Shown: positions 6,630-11,211 of the stretch, in pieces
Layout: every line of letters begins with the position of its first letter
How positions within the stretch are numbered: position 1 is the first letter of the stretch
DNA from: Methanobacteriota archaeon
Lineage (GTDB): Archaea; Halobacteriota; Methanomicrobia; Methanomicrobiales; Methanoculleaceae
Assembly: GCA_023457135.1 (NCBI GenBank)
Contig: JAEWMO010000066.1
Span: 1 to 11,211 of the forward strand
Direction of reading: 5' to 3'
DNA length: 11,211 nt
Translations under genes and position numbers: made by a program
Notes under the pieces: model-generated
What the model was told of the DNA's origin: nothing
Database searches by the model: none
What the model saw: the letters and a program-made list of their open reading frames with translations, nothing else

Positions 6630-7192
6630 ACAATCGCCTCCCCGGTATCCGCACGGAACGCGAGGGTCTCCATCCCGGCATCCGTCCTGATCGTGACGGT
6701 GTAGACCCCGTCAGCAAGCGCGAGGTCGATCGTATCGGCACCGAGCCGCACCATCTCCGGCCGGATGGCCTCCGCCTGTTCGGCGAGGAGTTCCTCCGGG
6801 GAGAGGACCTCGGTGAGGAGCACCTCTTCTCCGGGCAGGGGGGCCCGGAGGGAGATCTCGTTCCAGCCTCCCCTGCCGAAGGTCAGCCAGCGGACCCCGT
6901 CCCCTTCCCGGAGGCCGAGAGCCCAGGAGGCAGCCCGACCGTCCAGGTCAACACCGGTGCCGAGCACCTGGTGCACCGTGCTCCCGGTGATGTTGAGGCC
7001 CCCTTCTGCGGCAAGCAGGTCGAGCTCCGCAAAGGCCGCGGTGAGGGTCGAGTTCCCCGGCGGCTCCGGCAGATCGACGGGAGTGATACCGCCGCTCGAT
7101 GATGGCGGCGAGGACGCACCGAGACAACCGCACGTGGTACAGAGGATACAGGCTGCGGCAAGAAGGGCCAGGACTCCCCCGTGGACTCTCAT
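6626..7192 (-). CDS. Predicted lipoprotein, first gene of the pilin-like operon
   Basis: A 188-residue exported protein. Residues 1-22 are a hydrophobic signal, and Cys23 in CGCLGASS fits the GCLG lipobox common in archaeal lipoproteins, so it is probably lipid-anchored outside the membrane. A Ser/Pro-rich linker (27-50) follows. The rest contains a middle domain with GRAASWALGLREGDG and a C-terminal GVYTVTIRTDAG...ADTGEAIV stretch that resembles a PepSY-type repeat, weakly. Two sequons (Asn47, Asn67). The ATG at 7192 lies just 5 nt after the start of transcription predicted from the TATA box at 7218-7227. Its stop overlaps the next gene by 4 nt (ATGA), so it heads the operon and is likely made together with the pilin-like subunits. 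Function unknown. Confidence 0.72.
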   Translation of the reverse strand: MRVHGGVLALLAAACILCTTCGCLGASSPPSSSGGITPVDLPEPPGNSTLTAAFAELDLLAAEGGLNITGSTVHQVLGTGVDLDGRAASWALGLREGDGVRWLTFGRGGWNEISLRAPLPGEEVLLTEVLSPEELLAEQAEAIRPEMVRLGADTIDLALADGVYTVTIRTDAGMETLAFRADTGEAIV

Positions 7193-7217
7193 GTAAAGCA
7201 GTCATTATACACGAGGG

Positions 7218-7227
7218 TATATAAATA
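7218..7227 (-). promoter_or_regulatory. TATA box of the lipoprotein/pilin-like operon
   Basis: Minus-strand TATTTATATA, preceded by the purine-rich GAGGTGG as a possible TFB site. Centred about 30 nt before the ATG at 7192, it predicts a leader of about 5 nt or none. It is the only clear promoter found for the six genes. Confidence 0.6.
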
Positions 7228-7353
7228 ACCACCTCTCCTGCATCTGCAGAAATGTGCCGTTCTTGGCGGATACCGGAAACGGTCAGATACCCGGCGGCAA
7301 AAATATTTCGCTCAAATTACGGGTTCGCAGTCTCGCACGATCGCCCCCTTATA

Positions 7354-7384
7354 TGCCCGGGGGACCGGGCCGCGGCCCCCGGCA
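7354..7384. repeat. GC-rich dyad between two divergent promoters
   Basis: Arms TGCC(C)GGGGG and CCCCCGGCA pair over 9 bp with one bulged C; the space between holds a perfect 12-bp palindrome GGGCCGCGGCCC at 7367-7378 that overlaps the second arm. It is upstream of both core promoters, so it would act as DNA (operator-like) and not as an mRNA hairpin. In the remaining gap a small ACCG-GAAA-CGGT element (7272-7283) and an AT-rich stretch (7298-7310) are also visible; nothing else is recognised. Confidence 0.4.
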
Positions 7385-7392
7385 CGATACCG

Positions 7393-7403
7393 TAATATAT
7401 ATT
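7393..7403 (+). promoter_or_regulatory. TATA box of the FmdE-family gene
   Basis: TAATATATATT centred near 7398 predicts transcription from about 7423 and an 18-nt leader holding a weak AGGGT ribosome site. A second AT element at 7418-7424 is only 20 nt from the ATG, which is somewhat short for a leaderless start. Confidence 0.5.
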
Positions 7404-7440
7404 CGCGAGTTTGTAGCAATATATCTCTCAGGGTAAGCAT

Positions 7441-8082
7441 ATGTGTACTACCACACCCCCGGGAACACCGGGAGAAGCACGCGACCGGTTCGCTGAAGCG
7501 GTCGCCTTCCACGGCCACGTCTGTCCCGGCCTCGCCATGGGCTACCGGGCGGCGGAGATCGGCCTGGAACGGCTCTGCTCCGGCCGGTCGGAGGACGAAG
7601 AACTCGTCGTCATCACCGAGACCGATGCCTGCGGCGTCGACGCCATCCAGGTCCTGACGGGATGCACCGCCGGAAAAGGGAACCTCATCTTCAAGGACCA
7701 CGGCAAACACGCCTTCACGTTCATCAACCGCCGGACCGGGACCGCCGTCCGCGTCGCGACGAACCCGTCGTTCAACGTCGATACGCTCGACCCCGCCCTT
7801 GCCCCGCTCCGGGCACGGGTGATGCAGGGGAAGGCGACCGATGAGGAGCACGCTGAGTTCCATGAGCGGGTTCACCGGATCGTCGACGCCATCATGGAAG
7901 TGCCGGCAGACGAGCTCTTCACCATCCGGGAGGCCGATGCCGCGATCCCGGAGCGGGCCCGCATCTTTTCGTCGGTCCCGTGCGCGAAATGCGGCGAGAT
8001 GACCGCCGAGTCCCGCATCAGGTTCGAGGACGGGAAGCTCGTTTGCTACGCCTGTTCTCGCGAGTACTCCCGGGGCTGGTGA
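7441..8082 (+). CDS. fmdE: FmdE-family protein with C-terminal zinc ribbon
   Basis: A 213-residue member of the FmdE family (PF02663), named after a protein that copurified with molybdenum formylmethanofuran dehydrogenase, the first enzyme of CO2-reducing methanogenesis; its own role is not established. The family signature HGHVCPGL is at residues 24-31, followed by DACGVDAIQVLTGCTAGKGN at about 62-81, with Cys and His residues able to bind a metal. The C-terminus has a four-cysteine zinc ribbon: Cys181, Cys184, Cys202 and Cys205. Length and domain order match two-domain FmdE proteins. No catalytic fmd or fwd subunit gene is adjacent, so the protein may act outside that complex. The ATG at 7441 has only a weak AGGGT site. 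The 3' end faces HisG with just 12 nt between stop codons. Confidence 0.9.
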   Translation: MCTTTPPGTPGEARDRFAEAVAFHGHVCPGLAMGYRAAEIGLERLCSGRSEDEELVVITETDACGVDAIQVLTGCTAGKGNLIFKDHGKHAFTFINRRTGTAVRVATNPSFNVDTLDPALAPLRARVMQGKATDEEHAEFHERVHRIVDAIMEVPADELFTIREADAAIPERARIFSSVPCAKCGEMTAESRIRFEDGKLVCYACSREYSRGW

Positions 8083-8094
8083 GGGGAGCTCCCT

Positions 8095-8967
8095 TCACCG
8101 CACAATCTTTGCGATCGGGATCTCGAGGATATCCTCGGCGCCTGCGGCCTTGAGTTGCGGGATGAGGCCGTTGACAAGCCCTTTCTGCACCACCGTCTGG
8201 ATGCTGAAGTAGTCGATGCCGTGCAGTCTGCTGACGGTGGGCTTCTTCATCGCGGGGAGAGCCTCGATGACGCGGTCGAGAGCTGCCAGAGGCACGTTCA
8301 TCGTCAGGAGCGCCTGGTGACGCGCCTCGATCACCCCTGAGAGAAGGGTCGCGATCTCCTCGATCTCCCGGCGCCTCTCCGGGTCGGCGAGGGACTCACG
8401 GTTTGCGAGCAGCGCCGTGTGCGACTCCATGATCTGCCCGACGATCTTCAACCCGTTCTTCCTGAGCGTGCTCCCCGTCTCGGTGAGGTCGACGACGACG
8501 TCCATCAGGTCTGGCACCTTCGCCTCCGAGGCCCCGTAGGAGGCAAAGAGCCTGACGGGGATATTTAGGTCCGCAAAGAACCGGTCCGTCAGCCGGGGAT
8601 ACTCGGTCGTCACCCGGCTGCCCGGCCGGATGGCGGTGATATTCTCGATCGGCTCGTCACGGTGGACCGCGACCACGATCTTCACGTTGCCGTCGCCGGT
8701 CTTGCTGTAGGAGAGGTTCGCGACCTCCACGACGTCGGCGCCGCTCTCCTGCACCCAGTCCAGCCCGGATATGCCGAGGTCGAAGTATCCCATCTGGACG
8801 TAGAGCGGGATCTCCTGCGGCCGGAGGATCTTCACCTTCCCGATACGGGGGTCGTTGATGCGTGGGTTGTAGTCGCGGTCGGTCCGCCTGACCTCGAGGT
8901 CCGCTTCCTTGAAGAGCTGGAGCGTCTGCGCCTCAAGGCTCCCCTTGGGGAGCGCAATCGTGATCAT
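8095..8967 (-). CDS. hisG: ATP phosphoribosyltransferase, long form
   Basis: First enzyme of histidine synthesis: it joins ATP and PRPP to give N1-(5-phosphoribosyl)-ATP, and is feedback-inhibited by histidine. The 290-residue product starts ITIALPKGSL, has the PRPP loop DLTETGSTL at 160-168, and a C-terminal regulatory domain from about residue 213 (ARHQALLTMNVP ... KPTVSRLHGIDYFSIQTVV) that marks the long, HisZ-independent type. The frame is open further upstream (to 9150), but homology to the family begins at the ATG at 8967, and the extra segment would overlap DUF1015 in antisense-like junk sequence. A weak TATA box at 8992-9000 predicts a nearly leaderless mRNA. No other his genes are in the window. 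DUF1015 lies 49 nt upstream on the same strand. Confidence 0.96.
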   Translation of the reverse strand: MITIALPKGSLEAQTLQLFKEADLEVRRTDRDYNPRINDPRIGKVKILRPQEIPLYVQMGYFDLGISGLDWVQESGADVVEVANLSYSKTGDGNVKIVVAVHRDEPIENITAIRPGSRVTTEYPRLTDRFFADLNIPVRLFASYGASEAKVPDLMDVVVDLTETGSTLRKNGLKIVGQIMESHTALLANRESLADPERRREIEEIATLLSGVIEARHQALLTMNVPLAALDRVIEALPAMKKPTVSRLHGIDYFSIQTVVQKGLVNGLIPQLKAAGAEDILEIPIAKIVR

Positions 8968-8991
8968 GAAGAGGTGATCGGGCAGAAAAAG

Positions 8992-9000
8992 GGTTAAAGA
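8992..9000 (-). promoter_or_regulatory. Weak TATA box of hisG
   Basis: Minus-strand TCTTTAACC is centred about 29 nt before the ATG at 8967, within the 49-nt gap after DUF1015. It is a poor match to the archaeal consensus, so read-through from DUF1015 is also possible. Confidence 0.35.
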
Positions 9001-9016
9001 TGGTGATCTGGATTTT

Positions 9017-10279
9017 TCAGTCGATCGTGTGGATGACGAGCCCTGAAAGGAGTTTCGGCTCGAACCAGGTGGATTTCGGGGGCATGACGCCATCTGCATC
9101 GGCGATTGAAAGCACCGTCTCGACCCGCACCGGCTGCATGGCGACAGCAAGGGCGTACTCGCCGGAGTCCACGAGCTTCTCGAGGGCGGAGAGGGGTTTT
9201 GCCCCGCCCATGTAGTGGAGTCTCGGGTCGCCGCGGGGGTCGGATATCCCGAGCATCCCTTCGAGGACCTCTTTCTGCAGTACCGAGACGTCGAGAGACC
9301 CGATCAGGTCGGAGGGGTCGGTAACCGGTCGGGAGACCTCGTACCAGGTTCCCTGCATGTAGAAGTGCATGACGTGCATCGGTTCGTCGCCGTCCACGAT
9401 CGGCGTGATCTGGTAGCCCGTGGTATCGACCTTCCCGTAGGGGCGGACATCCCAGCCGGAATCGAGGAGCGTGCCGATGAGCCCCGGAAGGGTGTATTCG
9501 CCGAGGTCGGTGACAAGCCTGCTGTAACCGTGGATCCGGACGCGGTCGTGGGCGAAGAGGACCACCATGAACTTTCCTGTCTCTTCGGTGAACCTGCCCT
9601 CACTCCTGCGCCGCTCCGCGACGTTCACTGCCGACTTGGCCCGGTGGTGCCCGTCTGCTATGTAGACCTCGGGGACGGCCGAAAAGAGGCTCTCCATACG
9701 CGAGAGGACCGTCTCGTCGGTGACCCGGAAGACCTGGTGCAGCACGCCCGATGCGGTCGTGGTGCTCCCGTCGGGTTCTGCTGTCTCGGCGAGGGAGCTG
9801 ATGTAGGAGAAGACCTCACCGGGGTCGCGGTAGAGCAGGAAGACAAGGCCGGTGTTCGCGCTGACCGTGTCGATGTGCCGGGTCCGGTCCTCTTCCTTGT
9901 CGTACCGGGTGAGTTCGTGCCGCCGGATCCGCCGGTTCTCGTAGTCCTCAGTCGCCACGCAACAGACGAGGCCGATGAACTCTTCGCCGTCCTGGACGGC
10001 CCGGTAGATATACATGCCCGGCTCCGGGTCCTGCTGCAGCCGTCCGTCCGCGATCATCCCGTCAAAGACCTCCCGGGCCCGGAGATAGACCCGCTCGTCG
10101 TTCGGGGGGAGGTCGGGGAGTTCGGCGTCGGGCCGGCTGACCCGCAGGAAACTCTGGGGATTCTTCTCGATGCACTCCCGCGCCTCCTCTGCCGTCACCA
10201 CATCGTAGGGGACGGAAGGGATGGCTTCGGAGTATTGCCGCTCCGGACGGACTGCCGCAAAACGATATATCTGGACCAT
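9017..10279 (-). CDS. DUF1015 family protein (COG4198)
   Basis: A 420-residue cytosolic protein of the DUF1015 family (PF06245). From the ATG start it opens with MVQIYRFAAVRP, which is how family members usually begin, followed by PYDVV (24-28), RHE and HID segments (about 120-137), the hallmark ADGHHR (208-213), and the C-terminal MPPKSTWFEPK (about 399-409). The function is not established. The DGHHR motif recalls ParB-fold nucleotide-using enzymes such as free-serine kinases; that is a loose inference. A GTG at 10291 would add four residues, but the TATA box at 10302-10312 lies only about 15 nt from it, so the transcript should not include it. No Shine-Dalgarno sequence precedes the ATG, in line with a leaderless mRNA. 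It is upstream of hisG on the same strand and divergent from rimI. Confidence 0.88.
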   Translation of the reverse strand: MVQIYRFAAVRPERQYSEAIPSVPYDVVTAEEARECIEKNPQSFLRVSRPDAELPDLPPNDERVYLRAREVFDGMIADGRLQQDPEPGMYIYRAVQDGEEFIGLVCCVATEDYENRRIRRHELTRYDKEEDRTRHIDTVSANTGLVFLLYRDPGEVFSYISSLAETAEPDGSTTTASGVLHQVFRVTDETVLSRMESLFSAVPEVYIADGHHRAKSAVNVAERRRSEGRFTEETGKFMVVLFAHDRVRIHGYSRLVTDLGEYTLPGLIGTLLDSGWDVRPYGKVDTTGYQITPIVDGDEPMHVMHFYMQGTWYEVSRPVTDPSDLIGSLDVSVLQKEVLEGMLGISDPRGDPRLHYMGGAKPLSALEKLVDSGEYALAVAMQPVRVETVLSIADADGVMPPKSTWFEPKLLSGLVIHTID

Positions 10280-10301
10280 GGAAACCGCCACTCGTATGTG
10301 C

Positions 10302-10312
10302 TTATTATTTTG
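10302..10312 (-). promoter_or_regulatory. TATA-like box of the DUF1015 gene
   Basis: Minus-strand CAAAATAATAA is centred about 27 nt before the ATG at 10279, which predicts a leaderless transcript and decides against the GTG at 10291. Confidence 0.5.
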
Positions 10313-10323
10313 TCCCCTGACAC

Positions 10324-10330
10324 TATATTA
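10324..10330 (+). promoter_or_regulatory. TATA box of the rimI-like gene
   Basis: TATATTA is centred about 38 nt before the ATG at 10365, predicting transcription from about 10352. The ribosome site GGAGGGAGGA at 10345-10354 straddles this point; the downstream AGGA copy 10 nt before the ATG would remain in the mRNA. Confidence 0.45.
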
Positions 10331-10364
10331 GATCAGGCACTCCCGGAGGGAGGAACCGGTAACG

Positions 10365-10829
10365 ATGATGCCACTCCAGCTCACCATTCGCAGGGCACAG
10401 CCCGCAGATATTCCGCAGATTGTTGCCGTCGAGAGAATTGCCTTCAACGATCCCTGGGACGAGAGGACGCTCCGGGAATCGCTCGCCTTCTACCCGGAGA
10501 CATTCTTTGTGGCTAAAGATAACGGGGAGATCGCCGGATTCGTCGCCGGCGGCGTTGAGGATACCGGCGAAGAGGTGTACGGGCATATCATGAACCTCGC
10601 GGTCGCCCCGGAGTACCGGCGCCGGGGGATCGGGCAGCAGCTCATCCACCGCCTGGAGCAGGAGTATGCCATCCTCGGCGCGAGCGGCGTCCAGCTCGAG
10701 GTCCGGATCGGCAACACCGGGGCGCAGGAGTTCTACCGCCGCCTCGGGTACCGGGAAGTCTTCCAGATCGCCTGCTACTACGCGAACGACGAAGACGCTC
10801 TCGTCATGATGAAGTGGTTCCGGTTCTAA
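10365..10829 (+). CDS. rimI: RimI-type N-terminal protein acetyltransferase (GNAT family)
   Basis: A 154-residue GNAT enzyme that transfers acetyl from acetyl-CoA to protein N-termini. In bacteria RimI acts on ribosomal protein S18; archaeal members act more broadly, like the Ard1 catalytic subunit of eukaryotic NatA. The acetyl-CoA loop is IMNLAVAPEYRRRGIG at 75-90 (R-R-x-G-x-G type), followed by the motif-B segment LEVRIGNTGAQEFYRRLGY at 111-129 with the likely catalytic Tyr124. The length is normal for the family. The ATG at 10365 is used, with a second ATG directly after; a GGAGGGAGGA ribosome site lies 10 nt before. The gene is divergent from DUF1015 (85 nt between starts) and convergent with HMG-CoA reductase. 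Confidence 0.92.
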   Translation: MMPLQLTIRRAQPADIPQIVAVERIAFNDPWDERTLRESLAFYPETFFVAKDNGEIAGFVAGGVEDTGEEVYGHIMNLAVAPEYRRRGIGQQLIHRLEQEYAILGASGVQLEVRIGNTGAQEFYRRLGYREVFQIACYYANDEDALVMMKWFRF

Positions 10830-10836
10830 GACGCGA

Positions 10837-10888
10837 CGGCCCGAAGGGCCGGAGCGGGAGAGAACGCGAAGCGTTTTCGACTCGCGCC
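10837..10888. terminator. Twin GAA-triloop hairpins after rimI
   Basis: Two hairpins with the same GAA loop follow the rimI stop: CGGCCC-GAA-GGGCCG (10837-10851) and AACGC-GAA-GCGTT (10863-10875), the latter followed by TTC after its stem. The second may extend outward through GGAGC and CTCGCGCC (10881-10888) with a mismatch and a bulge. It probably ends or stabilises rimI mRNA, and may be a copy of a dispersed intergenic repeat. Confidence 0.5.
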
Positions 10889-10937
10889 GGTTCGTAGTCG
10901 TGATGTACGCACGAAGGGGAGGTCTGGATTGGCCCTG

Positions 10938-10976
10938 GAGAGTGTTAACAGTCTCTTCAGAGCTGGAACCGGCTCT
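10938..10976. repeat. Dyad and hairpin in the convergent gap before HMG-CoA reductase
   Basis: GAGAGTGTTAACAGTCTC (10938-10955) is an 18-bp dyad with a single mismatched pair around the perfect palindrome TGTTAACA. Just after it, AGAGCTG-GAAC-CGGCTCT (10959-10976) forms a 7-bp hairpin with one G-T pair, ending 5 nt from the stop codon of the minus-strand HMG-CoA reductase gene. It may form the 3' end of that mRNA. Confidence 0.4.
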
Positions 10977-10981
10977 CCCCG

Positions 10982-11211
10982 TTATCCCCGGCCGTGCTCC
11001 TGGTGAGCCCGGGCCAGGTGCTGCGCTGCGAGGGCGCCGAGGAGGGAGAGTTCGCCGGCGAGGACGCCCGCCGCGACGATCTCCGCAAGCGCCTTTGCAT
11101 GGGCTCCCGGCGGGTCCCCGCCCCCGGCGACGCCGAGCATCGCGAGGCACTCGTGCTGGGTATCGACCCCGGTGCCGCCGCCGACCGTTCCCACCGGAAG
11201 CGAGGGGAGGG
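10982..11211 (-). CDS. hmgA: 3-hydroxy-3-methylglutaryl-CoA reductase, C-terminal part only
   Basis: The last 75 full codons of HMG-CoA reductase, which reduces HMG-CoA to mevalonate with NADPH, the committed step toward archaeal isoprenoid lipids. The N-terminal part lies beyond the window end. Visible family motifs are PVGTVGGGTG (dimer and nucleotide contact region), the segment AKALAEIVAAGVLAGELSLLGALAA, and HLARAHQEHGR, which holds the catalytic His near the C-terminus as in LVKSHMIHNR of the human enzyme. This is the class I type. The TAA at 10984-10982 ends it. It converges on rimI with a 152-nt hairpin-rich gap between. Confidence 0.95.
   Translation of the reverse strand, partial: LPSLPVGTVGGGTGVDTQHECLAMLGVAGGGDPPGAHAKALAEIVAAGVLAGELSLLGALAAQHLARAHQEHGRG

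Noticed and set aside
7311..7345. A GGGTTCGCAG stretch that looks like a tRNA T-arm
   Set aside because: No acceptor stem, D-arm or anticodon arm could be found around it.
7312..7875. Minus-strand frame of 187 codons opposite the FmdE gene
   Set aside because: Antisense to a gene with clear FmdE motifs; the protein has no recognisable features.
8971..8979. Plus-strand GAGGTGATC, a perfect archaeal ribosome-binding sequence, next to the hisG start
   Set aside because: The only plus-strand frame after it (9000-9215) is a mirror of the DUF1015 3' end. On the minus strand the sequence lies upstream of the predicted hisG transcript start, so it is probably chance.
8968..9150. Upstream extension of the hisG frame by 61 codons
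   Set aside because: The extension would overlap the DUF1015 coding end and has no similarity to HisG; the family N-terminus begins at the ATG at 8967.
9215..10516. Long plus-strand open frame of 433 codons opposite DUF1015
   Set aside because: It is antisense to a well-supported DUF1015 gene. Its composition (Val, Asp, Gly, Arg rich, no recognisable motif) is typical of mirror frames in high-GC DNA.
10323..11150. Minus-strand open frame of 275 codons across rimI and the HMG-CoA reductase end
   Set aside because: It runs antisense to rimI and out of frame through HMG-CoA reductase, both strongly supported by motifs, and has no family features of its own.

Overview
The window reads as a high-GC methanogenic euryarchaeon, most likely Methanomicrobiales and close to Methanoculleus. 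This rests on gene content: archaeal translation factor aIF1A, an FmdE-family protein of methanogen type, HMG-CoA reductase for archaeal isoprenoid lipids, several class III (pilin-type) signal peptides, and archaeal TATA boxes about 25 nt upstream of start codons. No rRNA, tRNA, CRISPR array, insertion sequence or phage gene was seen. No stretch longer than 300 bases lacks a gene; the longest gap is 7193-7440.

Layout. Positions 1-2954 (minus strand) hold three membrane-linked genes: a DUF2238-like membrane protein, a membrane-anchored metallophosphoesterase, and an MFS drug-type exporter cut by the window start. Position 3062 starts the plus-strand gene for aIF1A, which apparently uses a CTG start codon and is divergent from the DUF2238-like gene. 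A T-rich and hairpin-containing gap (3389-3492) separates it from a convergent operon.

The most unusual block is 3493-7192 (minus strand). It is a tightly overlapping six-gene operon: one predicted lipoprotein followed by five small to medium proteins, each starting with a short charged leader, a Gly or Ala cleavage site and one hydrophobic helix. These are pilin-like (class III signal) proteins, four of which have exactly one cysteine in the mature part and one of which carries seven N-glycosylation sequons. No assembly ATPase or platform protein is in the window, so this looks like a minor-pilin or pseudopilus-like surface complex of unknown function that borrows its assembly machinery from elsewhere, or works without one.

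Positions 7441-8082 hold a stand-alone FmdE-family protein with a C-terminal zinc ribbon. Then come, on the minus strand, long-form ATP phosphoribosyltransferase HisG (8095-8967) and a DUF1015 protein (9017-10279). Divergent from DUF1015 is a RimI-type N-acetyltransferase (10365-10829). A hairpin-rich gap follows, and the window ends in the C-terminal part of HMG-CoA reductase on the minus strand (10982-11211). The housekeeping genes (translation factor, protein acetylation, histidine and mevalonate pathways) are ordinary chromosomal genes; the pilin-like operon is the candidate for a poorly described system.
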